DNA from: an uncultured Flavobacteriales bacterium
Lineage (GTDB): Bacteria > Bacteroidota > Bacteroidia > Flavobacteriales > JBLHRE01
Length of the DNA: 64,000 nucleotides
Direction of reading: 5' to 3'
NCBI GenBank assembly: GCA_937139155.1
Contig: CAKZPI010000034.1
Location: 62,001-126,000, forward strand
The notes under the pieces: generated by a model
What the model saw: only the letters and a program-made list of their open reading frames with translations
Told to the model about the DNA's origin: nothing
Database searches by the model: none
Part shown: piece after piece, positions 44,052 through 52,457 of the stretch
Numbering within the stretch: the stretch's first letter is position 1
How the letters are laid out: the number at the start of each line of letters is the position of its first letter
Program-made: the position numbers and the translations under genes

Positions 44052-44647
44052 GTTCCTCCTTTGAACCAAAGCGTCAAAACGAAAGCCTCGAGTCAAAAAT
44101 TGTTGTAGCCCTTGAACGGATAACAGAGGCTTTTAGGGTATTGCTTTGGAACGAAGGGAAAGAAAGTTCTTTGAGCCCAATCCAAATCCAATTGCTCATC
44201 TTTATAAAGTTTCACCAGCCCTTCCAGTGCAAAGTCGGCTACCTAGCTAAAGAGTTTAATTTAACCAAGGCCACTGTTAGCGAAAGCCTCAAGACTATGT
44301 TTCGAAAGGAATTGATTGAGAAACAGCCCGACCCTAACGACTCAAGAAGTTACTCGATTAAACTTAGCTCAAAAGGCAGTATTCTCGCTTCCCATTCTTC
44401 CCTTTTTGCCGAAAATCTCCATTTTCCTCTGTCTAACTTATCCTCCAATCAAAAAAACGTAATGTATGATGGCCTTATCAAATTAATCCATGACCTTCAT
44501 ACATCTGGGATAATTTCTCTCCAAAGGATGTGCTACTCCTGCAATTATCACCAAACCACTAAGGACGGCTCTTATTGCAAGCTCTTGAAGAAAAACCTTG
44601 CCAATAATGAAATTAGAATTGACTGCCCTGAGCATGAGTCAATCTAA
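44048..44647 (+). CDS. MarR-family regulator with a four-cysteine tail
   Basis: A 199-residue winged-helix regulator. The MarR core (about residues 20-140) has LIFIKFHQPFQCKVGYLAKE followed by FNLTKATVSESLKTM (recognition helix) and the wing DPNDSRSYSIKLSSKG. The last 45 residues add a CX2CX11CX15C motif (CYSC, SYC, DCPEH), unusual for MarR, which could hold an iron-sulfur cluster or zinc. Such a cluster plus the coupled globin gene suggests an oxygen or NO sensor. It may regulate itself and the globin. Confidence 0.82.
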   Translation: MSSSFEPKRQNESLESKIVVALERITEAFRVLLWNEGKESSLSPIQIQLLIFIKFHQPFQCKVGYLAKEFNLTKATVSESLKTMFRKELIEKQPDPNDSRSYSIKLSSKGSILASHSSLFAENLHFPLSNLSSNQKNVMYDGLIKLIHDLHTSGIISLQRMCYSCNYHQTTKDGSYCKLLKKNLANNEIRIDCPEHESI

Positions 44648-44668
44648 TATTTAGCTTTCCCTCCTTCT

Positions 44669-44696
44669 TTGAATCCCATAAGTTTCCATACCTTTC
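44669..44696 (+). promoter_or_regulatory. promoter of the lipoprotein/DUF1501 operon
   Basis: TTG (44669-44671), 17 bases, then TACCTTTC (44689-44696), one base off the TAnnTTTG consensus. It lies just before ATG 44702, so the leader would be almost absent. Confidence 0.45.
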
Positions 44697-44701
44697 TGGA
44701 G

Positions 44702-45556
44702 ATGAAAAACACGCTTATCGTACTCGCTTTGATCACGGGACTGATATCCTGTGAGTCAGAGATAATTTCTGGAAATACTCCCCCGGTGGATGAAACCATT
44801 GAAGACATCACCATCCAGAATTACATCAATAAACTCTACATCTCCCTCCTCGGAAGAGAGCCTGACTCGGTTGAAATTCAATTGGCTTTCACAGATTTAC
44901 GAAATAGTGAGTTTAGCATTTCCGCTCGAAAATCTTTGATTCAAACCATCCAAGAAGGTAGTGCTTACCATCATCGCTTTTATGAAAGGGCCCGAGCCGA
45001 TCTACTGAACGGACTTGATACCAACCAAATAAATCAGAGAATTAATACCCTGGTTTTTCTCTATTCTCAAACCCAAAACCAAGACGAAAAAGACGCTTAC
45101 GCCGAAGAAATTGGTCGCCTAGACACCCTTAGAAAGTCTGATGACCACCTGATTTCTGGCCTAGCTACTCAAGCCGAAGTTTATGCCCGATGCATTGACA
45201 ATTCTTTCTACGATGAAATCAATATGGGGGCTGATAATTTCGTCATCTCCTCCTTCCAACACTTTCTCTTTCGTTACCCTACCACAGAAGAATTAGAAAA
45301 TGGTCGCAACATGGTGAATGGGTTTGAAGCTTCCCTCTTCCTTAAAACCGGAAATTCAAAAGATCAATACCTAGATATTTTCTTTGAACATTCAGGGTAT
45401 TTTGAAGGACAAGTACGACAGGTTTTCAATCGGCAGCTTTACCGTGAGCCTACTCAGGCAGAATTGGTTGAGTTCACCCAAGATTATTATACAAGTGGCA
45501 ATTATCCCGCCCTTGAACGTGAAATTTTAAGTTTAGATGAATATGCGGGCCTTTAA
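44702..45556 (+). CDS. lipoprotein, first of the DUF1501-like operon
   Basis: 284 residues from ATG 44702, with a signal peptide and lipobox LISC at about residue 17. The mature protein is highly charged and helical. It holds two similar segments (YINKLYISLLGREPDSVEI, and the later FRYPTTEELENG), of the kind seen in DUF4214-like or planctomycete DUF1549-like surface domains, but I cannot place it firmly. A single extra cysteine (ARCIDN) is present. It overlaps the next gene by 20 bp. Outer-membrane or periplasmic anchoring is expected. Confidence 0.6.
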   Translation: MKNTLIVLALITGLISCESEIISGNTPPVDETIEDITIQNYINKLYISLLGREPDSVEIQLAFTDLRNSEFSISARKSLIQTIQEGSAYHHRFYERARADLLNGLDTNQINQRINTLVFLYSQTQNQDEKDAYAEEIGRLDTLRKSDDHLISGLATQAEVYARCIDNSFYDEINMGADNFVISSFQHFLFRYPTTEELENGRNMVNGFEASLFLKTGNSKDQYLDIFFEHSGYFEGQVRQVFNRQLYREPTQAELVEFTQDYYTSGNYPALEREILSLDEYAGL

Positions 45557-46019
45557 ACTCATTCTCCTTCTAATCCCTATAATTTGGGCTTGCGAGAAAC
45601 CCACCATTTATGAGGTGGATACCCTTCAGGTTTACTCCGATGGAGGGGAAAAAATCAATCGAAAAACCAGCTCTGAATTTATTAGCATCGCTTTCGCGGA
45701 TTTATTTGGATCTGCCCCTACCGCAGCCGAATTAAGCAATTTCAATTTGGTTTATGAAGCCTTTGGCGACCCAGAGTTTATTGAAGACTTAATTGTTCGA
45801 AACCTAATTAATGACCCCAGGTCTGACATCCCTAGTCAATCGGAAATGAAGGCTGACCCAGAAAGCTTTGTTCAAGAAGCTTATTTAAGTCTTTACAATA
45901 GACCCGCTCAAGAGTCGGAGGTTTACTTTTTACGTGAATACATTGAATCTACCCCTGATCTCTTACCCACCACAATTTATTACGGAATGATGACCTCTGA
46001 AGAATATAGATACTATTAA
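45537..46019 (+). CDS. small lipoprotein of the DUF1501-like operon
   Basis: 160 residues, lipobox IWAC at about residue 19. The body is acidic and contains a repeat of the previous protein's theme (FISIAFADLFGSAPTAAEL and YLSLYNRPAQESEVYFLREY), so the two lipoproteins are probably paralogous halves of one partner system. Overlaps both neighbours (20 bp upstream, 1 bp downstream). Function unknown. Confidence 0.6.
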   Translation: MNMRAFKLILLLIPIIWACEKPTIYEVDTLQVYSDGGEKINRKTSSEFISIAFADLFGSAPTAAELSNFNLVYEAFGDPEFIEDLIVRNLINDPRSDIPSQSEMKADPESFVQEAYLSLYNRPAQESEVYFLREYIESTPDLLPTTIYYGMMTSEEYRYY

Positions 46020-47320
46020 TGGAAAGGCGGAAATTTTTAAAAAAAGCAGGACTTGCTTCCCTTGGGTTGGCGGCAAGCCCCTATATCTTACCCTCCGGAA
46101 GACTGTTTGCAGCTACGGGGTCTAGAATGGTGAACCATGTGGTATTCTGTTTATTTGCCGGTGGAGTTCGTGACCTCGAGTCTATTCAAAAGGCAGAAGG
46201 AAACCTAATGCCTCACATCCTCTCCGGAACTGAGCCCATTTCAGGCGATATTTCAGGTTCCATGGATCCGCTTCCTGGTCCTTCCGGACCAAGGCTTCAA
46301 GAGTTTGGAACCCTTTATAAAGGATTTAAGTACTCAACCGGACCCACAGGCCACATTAATGGTCACAATGCAGTAATTACCGGACGTTACAACGATACCA
46401 GTCTCAACTTATTGAGCAGGCCTGAATACCCTACCCTATTTGAGTATTACCGAAAGCATTACCAACCCGAAAGGTCTGCTCTTGATGCCTGGTGGATTTC
46501 CAACCAATTGGGCCCCTACCCAGACCTTAACTATAGCAATTATCCAGGCTATGGTCCGCTTTACGGAGCCAACTTTTTAGCTCCCCTTTCCATGGTCTCG
46601 CAAGAAGGCTACGATGCCGTTGGAAGCCCAACCAATTTCGACCCGGATGAAAAAGATCAAATCAACCAGCTTCAGAAATTTTTCAATGGAAATTTCCAAG
46701 CCGCGGGAGAAAGCTTGTTCGCCGGGGTCCCAAATACCCGTGAAGATCGTGAGGCCTTGGATGCCTTTTTAAGTCAAACCTACCAAGAAGCCCTTGCCGG
46801 TGTATACACAGACCCTTGGGGTGTTGGAGCTTCCATGAATGGCGACATGTATAATCTTTTCTTCGCTGAAAAAGTAATGGAAGCCTTTAAGCCAGAGCTT
46901 ATGGTGGTGAATATGTTTGATGTGGATGTTGCCCACCAAAATTTCACCCAATACTGCAACAACCTCAGAAAGGCTGATTATGCCCTGGCCCATCTTTGGA
47001 ATACCATTCAATCAACCCCCGGAATGGCAAACGATACCCTATTGATTGCCGTTCCAGAACATGGAAGAAACCTAGAGGCCAATACCATTCAAGATGCAAA
47101 CGGAAGATTTGCCCTCGACCATACTGGGGATGAAATGTCAAGATCTATTTTCTGCCTAGTCGCCGGACCCAATAATGTGGTGAATCAAAACCAAGTCATT
47201 CAATCCACCACCGGCGAAACCATTGACATTGTTCCGACCATCGCCAAAGCCCTTGGTTTTGATCAAGACATACCTGGAGGAATGTTACCAGGAAGGTTCT
47301 TAAATGAAGCGTTTCTATGA
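46019..47320 (+). CDS. twin-arginine alkaline-phosphatase-fold (DUF1501-like) protein
   Basis: 433 residues with a twin-arginine signal MERRKFLKKAGLASLGLA and a cleavage region near RLFAATG. The mature part opens with VNHVVFCLFAGGVRDLES, which matches the start of alkaline-phosphatase/sulfatase-superfamily and DUF1501 proteins. Putative active-site regions are GHINGHNAVITGRYND and VAVPEHGRN-like IAVPEHGRNLE, with ALDHTGDEMS further on. Export folded through Tat suggests a bound cofactor or metal. The substrate is unknown. It sits between lipoproteins and a cytochrome-like protein in a tight operon. Confidence 0.75.
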   Translation: MERRKFLKKAGLASLGLAASPYILPSGRLFAATGSRMVNHVVFCLFAGGVRDLESIQKAEGNLMPHILSGTEPISGDISGSMDPLPGPSGPRLQEFGTLYKGFKYSTGPTGHINGHNAVITGRYNDTSLNLLSRPEYPTLFEYYRKHYQPERSALDAWWISNQLGPYPDLNYSNYPGYGPLYGANFLAPLSMVSQEGYDAVGSPTNFDPDEKDQINQLQKFFNGNFQAAGESLFAGVPNTREDREALDAFLSQTYQEALAGVYTDPWGVGASMNGDMYNLFFAEKVMEAFKPELMVVNMFDVDVAHQNFTQYCNNLRKADYALAHLWNTIQSTPGMANDTLLIAVPEHGRNLEANTIQDANGRFALDHTGDEMSRSIFCLVAGPNNVVNQNQVIQSTTGETIDIVPTIAKALGFDQDIPGGMLPGRFLNEAFL

Positions 47321-48213
47321 GAAAAATAAGCTTAATCTTTCTTGGCTTTGCCATGACAATGGCCTGTTCAAAAACAGAACCCAACCCTTACGATGCTTTA
47401 AATCAAGGAAATGATGACCCCGTGGTGGACACACTAGACCCCTATGGTTTTGCATCCATTCACAGAGATATTTTTGAGGCCAAATGTGCCATGCCTGCTT
47501 GCCATGACGGAGCCTTTGAACCTGATTTCAGAACTCCTAACTCAGCCTATTATTCACTGGTTTATCATGGAGTAGTAAAGAATCATCCTGAAAAAGAATT
47601 CCAGTTCCGGGTGGTTCCAAATGACACCTCAAATTCATGGCTTTGGGAAAGAATTACCACCGATAACGACACCCTTGGAAGAATGCCTTTATATGCTCCT
47701 CCTTTGAGCAATTCAGAGCTTGAGCGTATTGCTACATGGATTAATTCTGGAGCCAAAAATACCCTGGGCGAAAAACCAAGCTACCCCAATACAAAACCCA
47801 ATGTTCTCTACTATGCAGCCCTAAGCCCTGATTACCAAACCAATTATAGCGACAATAGGGTAAACGGAGTGAATACCAATCCTTTCATTGCACCTAATAA
47901 TGCACTTATGAAGGTAGTTTGCTTTGTGGAGGATGATTCTACAGAAATTCAAGATTTTACAGTGAATGAGCTTTACATTTCTGAGAGCTTAGATGACTTC
48001 TCTCAAGCCATGGTTGTGAATGCTCAATTTGTAGACCTAGGGCAAAACGGGCAGTATTGGATGGCAGACGTGAATACAGGGCAGTTTAACCAGGGTACAA
48101 TTTATTATATGAGGTATAAGGTTGGAGATGGAGACAATCCCAGCCCTACCCTTTTCCCGGAAAACAAAACCGCCAATGTTTACAAAACCTACTGGTCTTT
48201 CTATATCCCATGA
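47317..48213 (+). CDS. lipoprotein with CX4CH haem-type motif
   Basis: 298 residues, lipobox TMAC at about residue 17. The N-terminal third resembles the planctomycete-type cytochrome c: IFEAKCAMPACHDG gives C57, C62 and H63, that is CX4CH rather than the usual CX2CH, and a later LGRMPLYAPPLS with IATWINSGAKN matches the axial methionine and C-terminal helix of that family. The remaining 150 residues form an unrecognised beta-rich domain. Haem attachment is uncertain because of the spacing. ATGA overlaps at both ends show coupled translation. Confidence 0.7.
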   Translation: MRKISLIFLGFAMTMACSKTEPNPYDALNQGNDDPVVDTLDPYGFASIHRDIFEAKCAMPACHDGAFEPDFRTPNSAYYSLVYHGVVKNHPEKEFQFRVVPNDTSNSWLWERITTDNDTLGRMPLYAPPLSNSELERIATWINSGAKNTLGEKPSYPNTKPNVLYYAALSPDYQTNYSDNRVNGVNTNPFIAPNNALMKVVCFVEDDSTEIQDFTVNELYISESLDDFSQAMVVNAQFVDLGQNGQYWMADVNTGQFNQGTIYYMRYKVGDGDNPSPTLFPENKTANVYKTYWSFYIP

Positions 48214-48641
48214 GAAATCTTATCAAAATCGCTTTCTTTTTCCCTTTGTTCTGGGCTTGTGAAAAATCCAATGAAACCAATCCTATCATTCATTCGGTAG
48301 TGGTTGGTCCTACCCTCATTAAGAGCATGGAAGATTCTGTGAAAATCACCCTAAGCTATGAAGACCCAGACGGTGATTTGGGTGAGAATAGCCCAGGGGT
48401 TAAAAACCTTGAAATCATTGATTCCAGAAACCAGGTGTCGTATTGGTACCGAATTCCAGAATTAAGCCCCAGCGGATCTGAAATTCACATCCAGGGAAAA
48501 CTTGAGGTCATCATTCCTCAATTGGTAATCTCTCAAGGAAAAACCTCTGAAACCTTTACCCTATCTGCCCAAATCACTGACCGAGCCGGAAACCTAAGTG
48601 AGTCGGTCTCGTCTCAAGAATTAGAAATTAAAGAACCTTAG
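48210..48641 (+). CDS. hypothetical lipoprotein
   Basis: 143 residues with a lipobox ending WAC at about residue 18. The body is a beta-sandwich-like domain: [17 protein letters not shown] recalls Ig- or cadherin-like calcium-binding loops (DPDGDLG), and [12 protein letters not shown] is typical of such repeats. It overlaps the preceding gene by 4 bp and ends 2 bp before the thioredoxin-domain gene. Its role is unknown. Confidence 0.65.
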   Translation: MRNLIKIAFFFPLFWACEKSNETNPIIHSVVVGPTLIKSMEDSVKITLSYEDPDGDLGENSPGVKNLEIIDSRNQVSYWYRIPELSPSGSEIHIQGKLEVIIPQLVISQGKTSETFTLSAQITDRAGNLSESVSSQELEIKEP

Positions 48642-48643
48642 TC

Positions 48644-50635
48644 TTGCCGAATTGCAATACGCTTAATAATAGCACCAGCCCATATTTACTTCAACACGCT
48701 GAAAATCCGGTTCACTGGCAGTCCTGGTCTGAAAAAGCTTTCCAAGAAGCTAAAGACCAAAATAAGTTGGTCATTGTAAGCATTGGATACTCTTCTTGCC
48801 ATTGGTGCCATGTTATGGAGAAAGAATCCTTTGAAAAAGAGGAGGTGGCCCAGGTGATGAACGAAAACTTCATTTCCATAAAAGTTGACCGGGAAGAATA
48901 CCCAGATATTGACGCCTATTACATGCTTTCGGTTCAACTCATGACCGGGCAAGGGGGTTGGCCCCTAAATGTAGTTTGCCTTCCAGATGGAAGACCCGTT
49001 TGGGGCGGGACCTATTTTCCTAAAACGGACTGGATAAAAGCATTGGGCTTCCTAACCGATTTCCATCAAGATAAGCCCGCAGAAATGCAAGATTATGCGG
49101 ATAAACTTGAATCCGGTATGGGCAAAGCCATTGAGGTTCCTAAAGAGGTAGACCAAGAAATAAGCATAAACATTGAGGACTTACTTTCAAAATGGAAGGA
49201 AAAAATAGACCCCGTATTAGGCGGGTTTCAAGGGGCACCTAAATTTGCCCTTCCCAGCCAATGGGAGGCCTTTTTTGACCTTTGCTTGGAAAGGAATGAT
49301 GAGGAAGGCCTTCGACTCCTTGAAACCACAATTGATGCATGGGTAAACTTTGGCCTATTCGATCAAATCGGTGGTGGGTTTACCCGGTACTCAACGGATC
49401 ATCAATGGTTGGTTCCTCATTTTGAGAAAATGCTCTATGACAATGGGCAAATGATTGGGTTGATTTCAAAAGCCCATCGACATTTTCAAAAAACAAGCTG
49501 GAAGAAGGCCATTCTACTTAGCCTGAATTGGCTGGAAGAAGAAATGAAGTTGCCCTCAGGGGTATATGCTTCCGCCTTGGATGCCGACTCAGAAGGGGAG
49601 GAAGGGAAATACTATGTCTGGAATCCAGAAGAATTGAAGGTTACATTTGAAAAGGACTATCCCCTTCTAGCGGAAATATTCGGGTTTAATGGTCCTGGAA
49701 AATGGGAAGAAAACAAGTTCATCCCCATTCGGAAAAAACCTTTGAAGGAAATTGCCAAGGACAAAAACCTGAGCACCGAAGAGCTTCAAAATCTGGAAGA
49801 TAAATTCCGCCTTGAGCTTAAGAAAATTCGGGATTTACGCGAAAAACCCGGCTTAGATTATAAGGCCCTCTTGTCATGGAATGGCCTTTTATTATCAGGA
49901 CTAAGCCAGGCCATCCTAGCCTTTCCAGACCATGAAAAGATTCAAAACATGGCCATCAATCTTGCCAAGGCCATGCTTTCTGAATTCAAAAGTGGTGAAA
50001 CCTGGTACCATAATTCTAGTAGAGAGACCAAGGGTCGAGAAGCCATACTTGAAGATTATGCTTTCGCAGGAAAGGGCTTTTTAGATTTATTCCTTACGGG
50101 ATGTTTTGAGGATGGAAAGTCGCTTTCTATGGAAATGGTTGAAAGGGCCTTTGATGAGCTTTTCACAGAAAAAGATGGATATTTCAAAATGGCCCCTTCC
50201 ACTAACATGAAAAATGTGAATCCGGGTTATGAGCTTCAAGACAATGTTTGTCCCTCACCCAATGCCATTCTTGCCAGACTCCTTCTAAACCTGGATAAAA
50301 TTGAGCCGAATCAGAGGTATGTAAAAACCGCTAAAAACATGTTAAACCGGAGGGCTCAGGAGGTGAATCACTACCCTCCCAGCTCAGCCAATTGGTTAGC
50401 CTTATGGGAGGAGGTTGATTCAGGAAAAGAATTGGTGATTAGCACCAAGGACTTGAAACAAGACTGGCTCATGCTATCAAAGGTGTATTTCCCAAACACA
50501 CTTACCGTGCTATTGCCCAAATCAAGGGAGGAAGCTTTGTTTAAAAACAGGTTTGTGGATGAGCTAAAAATATACCCTTGCCAAAAAGGAAACTGCGCCA
50601 TACCCTTAAGTTCATGGGAAGAGTATTTATCTTAA
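48644..50635 (+). CDS. thioredoxin-domain protein, YyaL/DUF255 family
   Basis: 663 residues: an N-terminal thioredoxin domain with [18 protein letters not shown] (CHWC active site, about residues 49-52), then an (alpha/alpha)6-barrel-like C-terminal region as in YyaL and mammalian SPATA20. Typical motifs are [44 protein letters not shown] and [16 protein letters not shown]. The start must be a TTG (48644), because the family N-terminus [11 protein letters not shown] begins there and no ATG precedes it in frame. Function is poorly known; redox or sugar-epimerase activity has been proposed for the family. Confidence 0.9.
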   Translation: MPNCNTLNNSTSPYLLQHAENPVHWQSWSEKAFQEAKDQNKLVIVSIGYSSCHWCHVMEKESFEKEEVAQVMNENFISIKVDREEYPDIDAYYMLSVQLMTGQGGWPLNVVCLPDGRPVWGGTYFPKTDWIKALGFLTDFHQDKPAEMQDYADKLESGMGKAIEVPKEVDQEISINIEDLLSKWKEKIDPVLGGFQGAPKFALPSQWEAFFDLCLERNDEEGLRLLETTIDAWVNFGLFDQIGGGFTRYSTDHQWLVPHFEKMLYDNGQMIGLISKAHRHFQKTSWKKAILLSLNWLEEEMKLPSGVYASALDADSEGEEGKYYVWNPEELKVTFEKDYPLLAEIFGFNGPGKWEENKFIPIRKKPLKEIAKDKNLSTEELQNLEDKFRLELKKIRDLREKPGLDYKALLSWNGLLLSGLSQAILAFPDHEKIQNMAINLAKAMLSEFKSGETWYHNSSRETKGREAILEDYAFAGKGFLDLFLTGCFEDGKSLSMEMVERAFDELFTEKDGYFKMAPSTNMKNVNPGYELQDNVCPSPNAILARLLLNLDKIEPNQRYVKTAKNMLNRRAQEVNHYPPSSANWLALWEEVDSGKELVISTKDLKQDWLMLSKVYFPNTLTVLLPKSREEALFKNRFVDELKIYPCQKGNCAIPLSSWEEYLS

Positions 50636-51025
50636 AAAGCACTTAAGCCAATCAAGGGCCTCCTTCTCCTTTGTGAAAATCTGAGTAGGTTTTGCCGGTT
50701 TTTTAATCGACATAAAAGCGTTGGCTACCATACGGTGGATTACCGATTGAACCAAGATTCCATCCGCTAAGGTATAAGCATTTGCTTCTTCTGAAACTGA
50801 AAACGACCTTGCTTTCTTGGAGATATTTGAGCCAGGCTCTGGGATTAACAAATTAGGAAAAGCTTGACCCTTTCCTTTTTCGCCAATAATTCTAACGGTT
50901 TCCTGAGCTTCTTCTAAATCAAGCACACAATCCTTCCGTATGTGGATTTCCATGATTCCATCCTTCCGAAGCCCAAAACGAATAGTGGTGAGTTCCTCCA
51001 TCCAGAAAAATTCTTCGAGCTTCAT
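50627..51025 (-). CDS. STAS-like (DUF7793-type) protein
   Basis: 132 residues in an alternating alpha/beta layout without catalytic motifs. The order (strand [15 protein letters not shown], helix [15 protein letters not shown], strand LLIPEP, and a terminal helix ALDWLKCFL) fits the compact STAS/SpoIIAA-like domain that Bacteroidota carry as DUF7793, as I recall it. A serine-rich loop ([16 protein letters not shown]) could be a phosphorylation site. It is divergent from the related gene at 51106 with an 81-bp gap, and overlaps the YyaL-like stop by 9 bp. Confidence 0.55.
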   Translation of the reverse strand: MKLEEFFWMEELTTIRFGLRKDGIMEIHIRKDCVLDLEEAQETVRIIGEKGKGQAFPNLLIPEPGSNISKKARSFSVSEEANAYTLADGILVQSVIHRMVANAFMSIKKPAKPTQIFTKEKEALDWLKCFLR

Positions 51026-51105
51026 GAAAAGATTTTGATATGAATCATCAATTTAACCAAACTTTAAGTGAATATAAAGGATAATTTTTCGGAAATTTAC
51101 AGGGT

Positions 51106-51552
51106 ATGCCAAAATTAAGCTTCAGTGAATTTTTCAATCCTCCGGATGGCTCGATTATTTATCGGAGTCGAACTTCCGAGGCATTTATGAATTCTAGTGG
51201 AGTATTAATCACAAGACATTTTCAGGTAGCAACTCCCATCACCCCTGAGGAGATGAGAGTTGCAATGGAACAGCTCAAATCCATTGCGGGTTCCAATAAG
51301 ATTTATATTATTTCAAACATTGATTATAGCTTACCAGCATCAAAGGAGGCTCGGGACATCGCAGCAGTGGCTTTACCTCCCTTAGTCGGGGCCATGGCCC
51401 TGGTTTGTTCTCGCCCCCTAGCACGTATGGGCGCCAAAATCTTTTTCGGATTAAAGCCCCAACCCTACCCCAATAAAGTATTTGATAACCCTTTCGATGC
51501 TGAGGCATGGATCTTAAGTCTACAAGAGAAATGGCAGAAGATAAACGGTTAG
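51106..51552 (+). CDS. second STAS-like protein
   Basis: 148 residues sharing the layout of the divergent neighbour: beta strands around GVLITRHFQVATPITPEEM, the loop SLPASKEARDIAAVALPPL and a final helix AEAWILSLQEKW. The SKEARD segment matches the SKKARS segment of the protein at 50627, which supports paralogy. It overlaps the histidine kinase by 22 bp, so the two are translated together. A role as a regulatory partner of the kinase is an inference from that. Confidence 0.55.
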   Translation: MPKLSFSEFFNPPDGSIIYRSRTSEAFMNSSGVLITRHFQVATPITPEEMRVAMEQLKSIAGSNKIYIISNIDYSLPASKEARDIAAVALPPLVGAMALVCSRPLARMGAKIFFGLKPQPYPNKVFDNPFDAEAWILSLQEKWQKING

Positions 51553-52457
51553 AATCTATTGTTGAGGTTCTCTTAGATTACACCTTGCTTCAGTTTGATA
51601 AACAAATTGAATTGAGTGATAAGGGTGATCAAATTGACGCCATTGCCGCTGGAATTAATACCATTGGTGAGGAGCTTAAGCATGCCCTAGAAGAGGAACG
51701 AAAAACCAAAAAGCAACTTGAAGAATATTCGAAAAGGCTTGAAACCAGGAATAGAGAGCTTGAAGAGTTTATTTATATAACCTCGCATGACCTTCAAGAA
51801 CCTCTTCAATCGGTAAAAAGTTTTTCTGAAATCATTCAATCTGAGTACGCAGAAAAACTCCCTAAGGAGTCAAGCTATATGTTCCACCAAATAGATCAGT
51901 CTACTTTCCGCATGAGCCGTCAAATTCATGGCTTGCTTGAATACCTGAGAATTGGTGAGAAAAAAGAAGTTGGTCGTGTAAATGTGCTGCAAGCCGTTCA
52001 AGAAGCCATTGAAAAGAATACCCCTTTAATTGAAAACAGGAAAGCTAGAGTGCATATTGGCACCTTACCTGAAATCAACGGCCATTCAGAGGAAATTACC
52101 ATCCTCTTTGATAAGCTGATCAACAATGCTTTGATTTTTACCGAAAAAGAAAAACATCCAGAAATTCACATATCTGGTGAAGAAACCGAAAATGGTTGGA
52201 TCTTTAAGGTGAAAGATAATGGGATAGGAATTGAAGAAACTCACTTCAAGAGAATCTTTCGCATTTTCCAACGCTTACATAGCCGTTCTGAATACTCAGG
52301 CATAGGTATGGGCTTATCCATTTGTCAAAAAATTGCTGAATTGCATAAGGGTGATATTTACGTTGACTCCAAACTAGGGGAAGGCTCTACCTTCACATTG
52401 TTTTTGTCAAAAGACCTTCCCGAATTAAACACCAATTTACAGTCCCTTACTGGCTGA
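51531..52457 (+). CDS. orphan histidine kinase
   Basis: 308 residues from ATG 51531. A short N-terminal segment and a coiled coil (LKHALEEERKTKKQLEEY) lead to a HisKA domain with FIYITSHDLQEPLQSVKSF (phospho-acceptor histidine), a type common in Bacteroidota and phytochrome-like kinases. The HATPase has LINNALIFTEKE, VKDNGIGIEE, FQRLHSRSEYSGIGMGLSIC. No sensor domain, no membrane helix and no adjacent response regulator. The upstream STAS-like gene overlaps it and may provide the input. It converges on mscS with a 21-bp overlap. Confidence 0.87.
   Translation: MAEDKRLESIVEVLLDYTLLQFDKQIELSDKGDQIDAIAAGINTIGEELKHALEEERKTKKQLEEYSKRLETRNRELEEFIYITSHDLQEPLQSVKSFSEIIQSEYAEKLPKESSYMFHQIDQSTFRMSRQIHGLLEYLRIGEKKEVGRVNVLQAVQEAIEKNTPLIENRKARVHIGTLPEINGHSEEITILFDKLINNALIFTEKEKHPEIHISGEETENGWIFKVKDNGIGIEETHFKRIFRIFQRLHSRSEYSGIGMGLSICQKIAELHKGDIYVDSKLGEGSTFTLFLSKDLPELNTNLQSLTG

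Noticed and set aside
44669..44701. TTG start for the first lipoprotein of the 44.7 kb operon
   Set aside because: It would place eleven extra residues before the signal peptide and overlaps the probable promoter.
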